A stretch of DNA of 64,000 nucleotides from Marivirga arenosa. GTDB taxonomy: Bacteria; Bacteroidota; Bacteroidia; Cytophagales; Cyclobacteriaceae. How positions within the stretch are numbered: position 1 is the first letter of the stretch; each line of letters begins with the position of its first letter. Positions 1-6,049 of this stretch are shown piece after piece. The notes under the pieces are model-generated. The model made no database searches. It was not told the origin of the DNA and saw only the letters and a list, made by a program, of their open reading frames with translations. A program made the translations under genes and the position numbers. Location: assembly GCF_030503895.2 (NCBI RefSeq), contig NZ_CP129970.2, positions 248,001 to 312,000 of the forward strand, given 5' to 3'.

Positions 1-60
1 AGAAAAGTCCTTAGCTACCTTATCAACTGCATTCTGATATTTCATGTCATTCTTGTTCAT
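1..60 (-). CDS. 5' end of a cassette gene, product unknown (partial)
   Basis: An open frame begins with ATG at 58-60 and runs off the left edge without a stop. The first 20 codons read MNKNDMKYQN then AVDKVAKDFS. The start lies about 10 bases after the GTTG core (70-73) of the attC-like repeat, the same placement as other cassette genes in the array. Too short to identify; function unknown. Confidence 0.5.
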   Translation of the reverse strand, partial: MNKNDMKYQNAVDKVAKDFS

Positions 61-69
61 AATGCCCTA

Positions 70-194
70 CAACGGTCTCGGGTATGAAACGTAGGGCATT
101 TCGAAGTACTTTCCTGTCCGCCCGAAACGAACTTTACTAGAAACCCAAAACTTGCGGAAATCACATTCCGCCCTATGTTTTATACCCATTGTTG
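70..194 (-). repeat. attC-like inverted repeat A
   Basis: The arms 70-97 and 170-194 pair imperfectly: the coding strand starts CAACAATGGGTATAAAAC and ends with the complement of a CAAC-GGGTAT-AAAC-TAGGGC arm. Total 125 bp. The right arm contains the stop codon and last residues of the barstar-domain gene, and the partial gene at the left edge starts just beyond the left arm. The interior is not strongly structured by eye. Confidence 0.7.
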
Positions 195-979
195 CCAACA
201 GTTTTTATTAATTTTTCAGCGTTTTGATTGTTGTAATCCGCTATTATTTCTTTCAATATTTTTGATTCTTTCTCAAACGTGTTTTCAAATTTATCCCAAT
301 TAGTCAATGTCAAAACATTGGGCATTTCTACAATTCCAGTTATTGAATCCCAAAATGCGTCCCAATTATTTCCATAAAATTCAGGAAAATATAATCGTTC
401 GGCAAAAGTGTCGTGCAGGTGCTTGATATTTTCAATATGCCCGAGGTCAATCGTTTTTAATTCAGGTTTTAGTAATTCGTTAAGTTCCGAATCAACGTCT
501 TCTAAAATCTGTTTTCGATACCATTCTACTGGTTCAAGTTGCTTTTTCAAAGCATCCGAATTCCATTGATTGTATTCTGATTCTATTGGACAATTGTCGA
601 GTTCACTTTCATACCCTATTGCAAGTCCAATTGACAGAAATGGTCTTTTAATTTCCAATTCTTGTTCAAGATATAATTTTCTCAATTTTCTTGTAGCTAA
701 TACAATTTCAACTTTACCGGATTTTATTTTTTTTAATAGTTCTACTGTTCTCCACTTTTCGTATTCCCTCCAGTCGAAATGCTTTTTGACAACTGATTTT
801 ATGTACTTTTTTACTTCTCGACTTTTGAAATTGAACGCTAACAAGTCGTTATAATGGTCTTCTGGGATTGTGTTTTCGAGTTCCTTATTTTCATAAATCC
901 ACTTTTCAAATGATTCCAACGAAAGGTCATCATTTAAGAATTGATAAAATTTAATTCTATTTGGATTTATGTTTTTCAT
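173..979 (-). CDS. Barstar-domain immunity-like protein with N-terminal extension
   Basis: 268 aa. Residues about 180-255 resemble barstar, the intracellular inhibitor of barnase-type RNases: a helix beginning IKHLHDTFAERLYFPEFYG, then NNWDAFWDSITG with the conserved Trp/Asp helix, then a strand ending LTLTNWDKF. The first 170 residues are charged and match no family I recognise; a free barstar is only about 90 aa. No barnase-like toxin is adjacent, so this may be an orphan immunity protein. The last residues (GNNGYKT) and the stop are encoded by the attC-like repeat. The cassette starts at 995 with GTTGCCAAC, complementary to its own 3' core at 191-199. Start ATG at 977-979. Barstar assignment is from pattern recognition only. 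Confidence 0.75.
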   Translation of the reverse strand: MKNINPNRIKFYQFLNDDLSLESFEKWIYENKELENTIPEDHYNDLLAFNFKSREVKKYIKSVVKKHFDWREYEKWRTVELLKKIKSGKVEIVLATRKLRKLYLEQELEIKRPFLSIGLAIGYESELDNCPIESEYNQWNSDALKKQLEPVEWYRKQILEDVDSELNELLKPELKTIDLGHIENIKHLHDTFAERLYFPEFYGNNWDAFWDSITGIVEMPNVLTLTNWDKFENTFEKESKILKEIIADYNNQNAEKLIKTVGNNGYKT

Positions 980-992
980 TCAAATTGTTGGC

Positions 993-1232
993 AACAATTG
1001 TGCAAACGCTATTATTGCGTTTATATATTATTGGCACTAATCTAACGGATTTTTTATTGTATTCATATAGGTGCTTACAACAGTTGTTTATATGCAACTT
1101 TAGGTGATAAAATATCTATTATGTAAGTCATTAGAATTCAAAAAAAAAGCTGAGCTTAAGGTTTTGGTTGTAGATGAACTGATGCAATAAATGTAATTAA
1201 AATCCTACAAGAAAGAAAATGGAAGTTTATAA
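993..1232 (-). repeat. 240-bp direct repeat, copy 1 (attC-like family)
   Basis: About 96% identical by eye to 10149-10389 in the same orientation; a shorter divergent relative is at 3610-3700. It contains the hairpin AAACGC-TATTAT-TGCGTTT near 1005-1022 and a GCTGAGCTTAAGG block. It stops at AAC (993-995) immediately before the barstar cassette, the expected place of the previous cassette's recombination site. The remaining 1233-1355 up to the mazF stop shows no gene or clear structure. Confidence 0.8.
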
Positions 1233-1355
1233 TGTCGGGCTAAAATGCCTTTGCCACACATAGCTGACGAAACACAAAATAGCAAAGTCAAATTACAAGC
1301 TCAATCAATAGAAACAATAAGCAAATACTTTTATAGGTAACCTTAGACTTAGTTG

Positions 1356-1679
1356 TTAATCCACAAATATTTCCTTTATAATGCTTTTAATTTCTTTGAT
1401 TTCGGGTTTTGATAATCTTCCTAAAGGTTTAATTATTCTTTGCTTATCTATAGTCCGAATCTGATCGAGCACAACCCAGCCTATTTTGTTGTCGTGTTTT
1501 ACTTCTACTCGAGTGGGATAATTTTTTGAGCTTGTTGTCATAGGGGCAATCACGATCGTCCTCAGATATTTATTCATCTCATTTGGGGAGATCACTATGC
1601 AGGGTCTGGTTTTCTGAATTTTACTTCCAATTGTAGGATTCAAATTGACTAAAACGATTTCGTACTGATTTATTTCCAT
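1356..1679 (-). CDS. mazF: MazF/PemK-family endoribonuclease toxin
   Basis: 107 aa, the usual length. It opens with the family pattern for a small SH3-like barrel (QYEIVLVNLNPTIGSKIQKT, then RPCIVISPNEMN), followed by VIAPMTTS, GWVVLDQIRTIDKQRI and a C-terminal helix; the Arg of RPCIVIS and the Thr/Ser of APMTTS sit where catalytic residues lie in MazF. MazF enzymes cut mRNA at short sequence motifs and are normally held by MazE. The ATG overlaps the end of the preceding mazE reading frame, as in typical mazEF operons. The antitoxin frame carries a premature stop, which is unusual beside an apparently intact toxin. The cassette's 5' core is at 2022-2030; its own 3' core is not clear. Confidence 0.9.
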   Translation of the reverse strand: MEINQYEIVLVNLNPTIGSKIQKTRPCIVISPNEMNKYLRTIVIAPMTTSSKNYPTRVEVKHDNKIGWVVLDQIRTIDKQRIIKPLGRLSKPEIKEIKSIIKEIFVD

Positions 1680-1915
1680 TCGATTAGATTTTCATCCTCG
1701 AACACATCATCAAATAGTAAATTATCATCCTTATTCTCAGACATTTCCTTAAATGCTTTTTCCCACCCTTTTCGAGGTTTTGAAATGGGTTTTATAATAA
1801 TCTACCCTTTTTCTAAAATCAAATCCACCTTATCCTTAATATTATATTTCTCCAAAATAGTCTTACTAAATCTGATGCCTTTAGAATTACCTATCTGTAC
1901 AACTGAAACCTCCAT
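1670..1915 (-). pseudogene. mazE: MazE/AbrB-type antitoxin interrupted by an in-frame TAG
   Basis: Translating from ATG at 1913-1915 gives MEVSVVQIGNSKGIRFSKTI then LEKYNIKDKVDLILEKG, a standard AbrB/MazE DNA-binding fold, then TAG at codon 38 (1802-1804). The same frame continues as IIIKPISKPRKGWEKAF and on to LIEWK and a stop at 1670-1672 overlapping the mazF start. Intact relatives of this type have an uninterrupted ..EK-x-IIIKP.. join, so a point mutation is the simplest reading. The C-terminal, toxin-binding half might still be made by reinitiation or readthrough; otherwise the toxin is free. Sequencing error is the main alternative. Confidence 0.8.
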
Positions 1916-1932
1916 AATCTCTTCTATTTATT

Positions 1933-1951
1933 GTAATTACAAAGTTACTAC
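1933..1951 (-). promoter_or_regulatory. Putative mazEF promoter and operator palindrome
   Basis: The coding strand reads GTAGTAACTTTGTAATTAC, an imperfect palindrome that contains a Bacteroidota -7 element (TAACTTTG, complement of 1940-1947) 24-25 bases before the mazE ATG. MazE-family repressors bind such palindromes over their own promoter. A good -33 element is not obvious. Confidence 0.4.
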
Positions 1952-2026
1952 TTTTTAATAGGGATAAGAAGATGAAGTTGATTTATATTTAGAATGCTCA
2001 GATTCACATTTTGCAGAAATTAAGCT

Positions 2027-2224
2027 TAACGGGCTTGTGTAAAAATCTGTGCGCGACATTTTATTAAGGCAATAAAGTTAGCAATTTTTATTTTGCTATC
2101 AATAGCTATCTGGAAGTGACGGAAACTGGTTGACTTATCTTTTTGCTCGTATGCCAAAAATTGCACGAATTAACTACTGAGCTTACTCGAAACTGCTTAA
2201 GTGCATGTTTTATAGATTGTGTTG
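2027..2224 (-). repeat. attC-like inverted repeat B (long family)
   Basis: 198 bp, bounded by TAAC (2027-2030) and GTTG (2221-2224), with terminal arms sharing TGTAAAAA-type and TGCrC blocks. It is clearly related to the repeat at 9407-9605 along its whole length: shared blocks include GCAATTTTTATTTTGCTATC and GAAACTGCTTAAG, with perhaps three quarters of positions identical by eye. It separates the parDE and mazEF cassettes. Confidence 0.75.
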
Positions 2225-2230
2225 GTAACT

Positions 2231-2521
2231 TTATCCTAGTATTTCAGTGGCATCTTGTCGTCCAATGATTGCCAAAATCTCAACAAGCTCGTCCTTTACT
2301 CTAAAATAGATGCTGTCTACCCCGCAGACACAACGTCTATATCCTTCTTTAATATAGTCGACAGACTCGTATGAAAACGGCCGCTCTGCTATCATGTCAA
2401 AGTAATCAAAGAATGTATTGAAATACTTGTCGGCTTGTTGCTCGCCAAATCTTTTAACTCCGTATTGATGTATTCTGATGAGGTCATTTTTGGCTTCATT
2501 ACTAAGTCTGTAATTAGCCAT
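2231..2521 (-). CDS. parE: RelE/ParE-family toxin
   Basis: 96 aa, typical for ParE. Recognisable blocks are LSNEAKNDLIRIHQYGVKRF at the N-terminal helix, the central DYFDMIAERPFSYES, then YRRCVCGVDSIYFRVKDE and a final strand with VEILAIIGRQDATEIL; the end R-x-D pattern is characteristic. ParE toxins generally poison DNA gyrase, though members of the fold can also be mRNA interferases. It overlaps the upstream antitoxin by 8 bp, a translationally coupled arrangement. The pair forms one cassette with its own promoter; its 5' and 3' core sequences differ at one base. Confidence 0.92.
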   Translation of the reverse strand: MANYRLSNEAKNDLIRIHQYGVKRFGEQQADKYFNTFFDYFDMIAERPFSYESVDYIKEGYRRCVCGVDSIYFRVKDELVEILAIIGRQDATEILG

Positions 2522-2753
2522 TCAAATCAGACTTAGATTGTGCTAAAATCTGTTCTTTAGTTGCATCTGTAAAACCACTTTTCTCAGCTTTTTCAAGTTT
2601 TGCCCTAACCCAATCGATTTGCCTTTGTTGGTTTCTTGCTTGTCGGATTAAGTCGTTAACTAATTCACTCTTACTTGAATATTCTTGACTATCGACCTGA
2701 GCTTTTAGCCACTTGTCATTTGGTTCGGTAATTGAAATACTTTGACGTGCCAT
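2514..2753 (-). CDS. parD: ParD-like type II antitoxin
   Basis: 79 aa. The N-terminal ARQSISITEPNDKWLKAQVD is the ribbon-helix-helix strand and first helix, followed by SSKSELVNDLIRQARNQQ and a charged tail that would wrap the toxin. Family members bind ParE and repress their own promoter as dimers. A near-perfect palindrome overlapping the -7 element lies just upstream. It begins with ATG at 2751-2753, 59 bases after the cassette's 5' core. Confidence 0.92.
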   Translation of the reverse strand: MARQSISITEPNDKWLKAQVDSQEYSSKSELVNDLIRQARNQQRQIDWVRAKLEKAEKSGFTDATKEQILAQSKSDLNG

Positions 2754-2762
2754 AATTCTTTA

Positions 2763-2801
2763 TTTGATGTAAATATACACCAAATACGAATCAATTGCAA
2801 A
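2763..2801 (-). promoter_or_regulatory. parDE promoter with overlapping operator
   Basis: The coding strand has TTTG (complement of 2798-2801), a 20-base spacer and TATATTTA (complement of 2770-2777), matching the Bacteroidota TTTG-N19/21-TAnnTTT pattern. Over the -7 element lies TTTGGTGTA-TA-TTACATCAAA (2763-2784), a near-perfect palindrome fitting ParD autorepression. The cassette therefore carries its own promoter. Confidence 0.65.
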
Positions 2802-2816
2802 GATGGTTGCTGTTGC

Positions 2817-2863
2817 CAACGAGTAGTGTAAAATGCGTTTTAATGCATTTTTACAAAATGTTA
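2817..2863 (-). repeat. attC-like inverted repeat H (compact)
   Basis: 47 bp between CAAC (2817-2820) and GTTA (2860-2863). Arms GTAAAATGC and GCATTTTTAC pair around an 8-base centre. The upstream arm holds the stop codon of the 2851-3294 gene. It is the shortest element in the array and would fold as one hairpin when single-stranded. Confidence 0.75.
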
Positions 2864-3294
2864 GGTGCTTTTTTAGTCTTTATATGAAATTCACACCATG
2901 ATCCTCCATGATGGTCTCTCGTAATTATTTCAATTCTATTATTGTTGTTTTCCCAATGTGTGAATATGCCATAATCTCCGTCATAAAATTCGTCAGGTTT
3001 ACCTAATAAATGAATTAGCTTATCAATAAGTGATTTAACTTCTTTTTTATCTCTTATTCCAGTTCCCACACTAGTCAGCGTTGTACCATCTTTACTTAAT
3101 TTTGAGGTTGAAATATTTAGATCTATATTTTCAAATAATTTAAATTCACCGAATTGCAATGATATATAGCTATCGTCTTGATAGTGATTATTTGAAAGTT
3201 TAATGAGTTCACTCAATTCGGTCCCCCATTCAATAAAGTGACCATTTTCTAGTTTTATTCCTTTCTTGATACTTTCGAAAATGTAATCTCTCAT
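2851..3294 (-). CDS. Hypothetical cassette protein, 147 aa
   Basis: No family recognised. The protein starts MRDYIFESIKKGIKLENGHF and has alternating strands, with a C-terminal block IEIITRDHHGGSWCEFHIKT containing a DHHGG patch. No signal peptide or membrane segment. The neighbouring gene ends one base before this ATG (3292-3294), so the two are co-translated and travel as one cassette. The last residues (APNIL) come from the attC-like repeat. A toxin/immunity or enzyme/partner role is possible from context but not shown. Confidence 0.75.
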   Translation of the reverse strand: MRDYIFESIKKGIKLENGHFIEWGTELSELIKLSNNHYQDDSYISLQFGEFKLFENIDLNISTSKLSKDGTTLTSVGTGIRDKKEVKSLIDKLIHLLGKPDEFYDGDYGIFTHWENNNNRIEIITRDHHGGSWCEFHIKTKKAPNIL

Positions 3295-3295
3295 A

Positions 3296-3595
3296 CTAAT
3301 TACCTGAGTCTGAATTTTTATTAAAAGTCATTATTGCATTATGTGCAATCTTTCCAATTTCGCCTAATTCGTGCCGGTCTTTATATTTGGATTGAGAATA
3401 ATATTGAATATCGCGAGCTAACTCTTTTAAAAATTCATAACCTGATTTTCTATAATTCTCTGCTTCTTCTTTATTCAACTTTATTAGCATTGAGAATCCG
3501 AATGCTGATACATTGCAGTGCACATCAATGTAAAAGTCTGTTCCGTTCTCAAGGAAAAACCAAAATCTATCTTCTTTATCAGTGACTTTCATCAT
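3296..3595 (-). CDS. Hypothetical cassette protein, 100 aa
   Basis: First gene of the two-gene cassette. It reads MMKVTDKEDRFWFFLENGTD then FYIDVHCNVSAFGFSMLIKL, and a helical C-terminus with LARDIQYYSQSKYKDRHELG. A further upstream GTG (3605-3607) is in frame but lies inside the recombination core, so ATG at 3593-3595 is preferred. Small, soluble, mixed strand then helix; resembles immunity proteins in size and composition only. Function unknown. Confidence 0.7.
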   Translation of the reverse strand: MMKVTDKEDRFWFFLENGTDFYIDVHCNVSAFGFSMLIKLNKEEAENYRKSGYEFLKELARDIQYYSQSKYKDRHELGEIGKIAHNAIMTFNKNSDSGN

Positions 3596-3609
3596 CCTTA
3601 ATTGCACCT

Positions 3610-3700
3610 AACAATTGAATATAGTTACCCCTGGTGACTTTATATCTATTATGACAGTTATTACAATTTAAAAAATAAAGCTGAGCTTAACGTTTTGGTA
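3610..3700 (-). repeat. Diverged partial copy 3 of the 240-bp repeat family
   Basis: It shares AACAATTG at the core, then TATCTATTATG, TTACAATT, AAAAAATAAAGCTGAGCTTAA and GTTTTGGT with copies 1 and 2 in the same order and orientation, but lacks the first 90 or so bases after the core and everything beyond 3700. It sits directly before the two-gene cassette, as copies 1 and 2 sit before theirs. Confidence 0.7.
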
Positions 3701-3823
3701 ATGGGTATAACTGTAAATATATCGGATTTATAATAAAACACAATAGTGAGTCAATAGCTTGAGAAGATGAATTTTTAATAGTTTTTTGATTACAGTACAC
3801 TATAAATCCAAATAATATTTTGT

Positions 3824-3959
3824 CCTGAGTTTATTTCTTAACTCCTGCCCTATTTTATTTCTTCCTGACTTAAATTACAGTTTTCTGATTAGGAAAAAGT
3901 ATTCCCTGAGTAATTTTATTCTACCCTGACTTATATTTTTCATTCCTGAACTTCAGGAC
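3824..3959. repeat. Degenerate CCTGA-TTATTT repeats
   Basis: Within this stretch CCTGAG, CCTGCC, CCTGAC, TCTGAT, CCTGAG, CCTGAC and CCTGAACTTCAGG recur every 15-30 bases, separated by T-rich runs such as TTTATTTCTT. Spacing and sequence are too irregular for CRISPR. No gene is seen on either strand. The rest of 3701-3972 shows nothing else recognisable. Confidence 0.5.
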
Positions 3960-3972
3960 GTATATTTAGAGC

Positions 3973-4130
3973 TTATCGCTTATTCAAATATCTACTGAAA
4001 TAGCCTTTACGTTTCGCTTCTTTATTCCTAAAAAGATATTTACCTGCTTGGGCTACTTCATCTACTAATTCTTTTAAATAGGTATAGGTTTTATCCCTAC
4101 AGACTTTAAGCTCAGCCTTCTCTTTTTTTT
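3973..4130 (-). other. Out-of-frame continuation of the coiled-coil gene
   Basis: After the A9 run, the -1 reading continues EKAELKVCRDKTYTYLKELV then DEVAQAGKYLFRNKEAKRKG and YFSRYLNKR before TAA at 3973-3975. The amino acid composition matches the upstream protein and the stretch has no other explanation. It may be lost through a one-base insertion, switched by tract-length variation, or reached by transcriptional slippage on the A tract. Confidence 0.65.
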
Positions 4131-4702
4131 TCCTTCTTAACTTTAGCCAACAGACTACTTAATGCTGAAGCTTCATTTTCTGCTTGATCTAGTTTACTTC
4201 CTTCAAAATTTATAGCTTCCAATAAGGGTAAATTCGCTTTTCCGAGAGCAGATAAATCGCTTAAATCCTGTATTAAATCTGAATTATGGCTGCCTTTAGC
4301 TATTTCTTGCAAGTTTTTTAATAAGTCAGCTCGTTTGCGAAAGGCAAAGCGAAAAGCATTTTCCAGTTCGTTTTTTAAATCCTCGGCTTTTTTACTTTTT
4401 TCATCCCACTCCTGCCTGTAAGGCCCTTTCTGATATCGATTATTCACCCATTGGGATTGCACATAACTTAATGCCCCTATCCGGGCTTCAAACTCCTGGA
4501 AATCCTTTATTCCTATTTTGATTAATTTCCCCTGATCTGCTTTGCTCCATTGATATAAATTGTAGGCTTCCTGTAAAAAAACATCTACAGGCATATTGGG
4601 TATTTTTACTTCACTGGGCGATAGGCGCTCTATTTTGTCTTTTAAGGCTTCAAAGTTTTCTTTGGACATTCTTATATAGCTTGGTTGAAATTTAGGAATC
4701 AA
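4112..4702 (-). CDS. Coiled-coil hypothetical protein, frameshifted at a 9-A tract
   Basis: 196 aa as read. It is rich in Lys, Glu and Leu with long helices (KKAEDLKNELENAFRFAFRK and LPLLEAINFEGSKLDQAENE), no signal peptide or membrane segment. Start: TTG at 4700-4702 is preceded by GGAGGT at good spacing; the first ATG is at 4667-4669. The C-terminus ends abruptly in EKKREG just after nine A residues (4123-4131). Dropping one A reopens the frame for about 45 codons to 3973, so the annotated end is probably not the original one. Family not recognised. It lies in a segment that appears inserted into an attC-like repeat. Confidence 0.6.
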   Translation of the reverse strand: MIPKFQPSYIRMSKENFEALKDKIERLSPSEVKIPNMPVDVFLQEAYNLYQWSKADQGKLIKIGIKDFQEFEARIGALSYVQSQWVNNRYQKGPYRQEWDEKSKKAEDLKNELENAFRFAFRKRADLLKNLQEIAKGSHNSDLIQDLSDLSALGKANLPLLEAINFEGSKLDQAENEASALSSLLAKVKKEKKREG

Positions 4703-4774
4703 AAATTAATACCTCCAAAAGTATATATCAAGTAATCCTATTGCTTTTTATTAAATGGAACCATTTCGAGTAGG

Positions 4775-4999
4775 AAACCCGTTTGCTATACTGGTCTGTG
4801 AAATACTGAAAGTAGTAATTTATGCTTTCTCCACAAACTGATAAACTTTACTAATTGCAAAATCTTAGAATAATTAAGCACTATACTCGATCAAAGCAAC
4901 ATCTTTACTTGCCAGCTATGAAAAGCAAGCATAAATTACGGGCTATTTAGCAATAAACTCTTTACATCGTGGTGAGCAAATGGGGTTTATAAAGTGTTA
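4775..4999 (-). repeat. attC-like inverted repeat E, downstream end truncated
   Basis: It begins at GTTA (4996-4999). Paired blocks: AAACCCGTTTGCT (4776-4788) with AGCAAATGGGGTTT (4974-4987), and GTAATTTATGCTT with AAGCATAAATTAC further in. The other repeats continue past the outer arm to a GTT core, but here pairing stops at about 4775, followed by unrelated sequence, so the core is missing. The 317-bp gap 4703-5019 is otherwise empty. Confidence 0.6.
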
Positions 5000-5019
5000 G
5001 CTGTAGTTATATTTCACCT

Positions 5020-5238
5020 TCACAGACTGATCAAGAAACCAAAAAGAAATGCTAACAATGATAAGCTACCCATGATAATTAAAAAATAAGACTGAAGTTT
5101 GAGCCAATACACAGTTGTCCCTAACACTCTTTGCATATCGCTGAGACCTGTTTTCTTAAGATATCGTTGTATTCCAATACCTAAAAGGATAAAACCCACA
5201 GCAAGCAATATATAAATTAGATTATTATCCTGTCCCAT
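5020..5238 (-). CDS. Small membrane protein, 72 aa, unknown
   Basis: Two hydrophobic helices: residues about 8-25 (LIYILLAVGFILLGIGIQ) and 48-72 (LQSYFLIIMGSLSLLAFLFG), joined by a basic loop with LKKTGLSDMQRVLG. No family recognised. Sole gene of its cassette: the 5' core GTTAGCTGTA (complement of 5257-5266) matches its own 3' core at 4996-5005 exactly over ten bases. ATG at 5236-5238. It could be a toxin or immunity protein, but nothing in the sequence decides. Confidence 0.65.
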   Translation of the reverse strand: MGQDNNLIYILLAVGFILLGIGIQRYLKKTGLSDMQRVLGTTVYWLKLQSYFLIIMGSLSLLAFLFGFLISL

Positions 5239-5262
5239 TTTTGTTGCAAGTCCATTTACAGC

Positions 5263-5322
5263 TAACGGTTTGGCTATGAGCAGTAGTGTCCCGAAGGGCG
5301 CTATTGCTTATAGGTTTTGTTG
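5263..5322 (-). repeat. attC-like inverted repeat D
   Basis: 60 bp from TAAC (5263-5266) to GTTG (5319-5322). The arms CTAT-AGCA-TAG and CTA-TGCT-ATAG pair with extra unpaired bases on one side; the centre carries CCCGAAGGG, which can form a tight hairpin tip. In length and layout it is the closest match in the array to a classical integron attC site. Confidence 0.8.
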
Positions 5323-5340
5323 GCAGCTGGCTTTTTTATT

Positions 5341-6021
5341 TTATCGATTATGAAAAAAATTGATGTCCAAGTTTTCATCTTCAATATAGTCTTGAAAGTT
5401 TTTATTTTCCAAAAAATCAATTAAATCTTTGCCATCAATAGACCCTTCGTCAATCAGAAGTTGTGATAATTCTTTATGAATTCGTTGAACGAAATTGTGT
5501 TCTTGAAAAATGCTTATTAAGTCCATAATTTTGAACTTTAAAAAGTTATAATCACTCGTTTTAAATTCCTGAGATAAATACTTTAAATATTTCATTACAA
5601 TTTCAAAATCGCCACCACAACCCGTTGTGTCTAATATGTCTTTAAAATGCTGAGCATTTATGATTTCGAGAGTAATCATGTCTCTTTGTAGGATGATTTC
5701 AATGTTCTGTCCAATCATGCCTGCCAAGGCAATTGCTGCAATTTCATTAGCTCTCTGAATATTAGTTTCTGTTTTTACATTGAAATTTGCTGATATATGC
5801 AAGGCACCGTTCATACTCTTGTCTGGAAGACCGTCAGGATTGATTGTAAGTCTATTGACTATCCAATAATCTTTAAATAAATACCAAACAATTCCATGAG
5901 CAGCTTCATGCAGTGCTCGTTTTTCTATGCTAAACTCGTTTGAAGTCGCCACTTGTTGTGGGACAGAGACATTTTTCTGAGGAGATGAGAAGATTGATTT
6001 TAATATTTTGAATAGTCTCAT
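5341..6021 (-). CDS. M41-like (FtsH protease-domain) zinc metallopeptidase
   Basis: 226 aa. The zinc motif is HEAAH at residues 38-42 in the context EKRALHEAAHGIVWYLF, as in the FtsH protease domain, followed by VNRLTINPDG, a GALHIS strand, the helix ANEIAAIALAGMIGQNIEII and GCGGDFEIVMKYL (Asp138), matching the position of the third zinc ligand in M41 (GA-x-x-DL-x-x-A). FtsH's transmembrane and AAA+ ATPase parts are absent, so this is a free-standing protease module. It is the last gene of the HEPN-SIR2-peptidase cassette, 28 bases after the SIR2 stop. It could process or release a partner effector; that role is inference. It is cytosolic by sequence. Confidence 0.75.
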   Translation of the reverse strand: MRLFKILKSIFSSPQKNVSVPQQVATSNEFSIEKRALHEAAHGIVWYLFKDYWIVNRLTINPDGLPDKSMNGALHISANFNVKTETNIQRANEIAAIALAGMIGQNIEIILQRDMITLEIINAQHFKDILDTTGCGGDFEIVMKYLKYLSQEFKTSDYNFLKFKIMDLISIFQEHNFVQRIHKELSQLLIDEGSIDGKDLIDFLENKNFQDYIEDENLDINFFHNR

Positions 6022-6049
6022 ATTATTAGGTTCTGTTAGCAGATGGCTT

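Noticed and set aside
570-854. Plus-strand frame opposite the barstar gene, and similar antisense frames elsewhere
   Set aside because: They mirror genes with clear family motifs and have no start context or recognisable residues of their own.
3824-3959. CRISPR-like array
   Set aside because: The CCTGA units are short, imperfect and unevenly spaced, there are no constant repeats with unique spacers, and no cas genes occur in the window.
6031-6041. A recombination core between the SIR2 and peptidase genes
   Set aside because: GCTAACAG occurs on the coding strand but there is no inverted repeat or GTT partner in the 28-base gap, so I treat the three genes as one cassette; it may be a relic.
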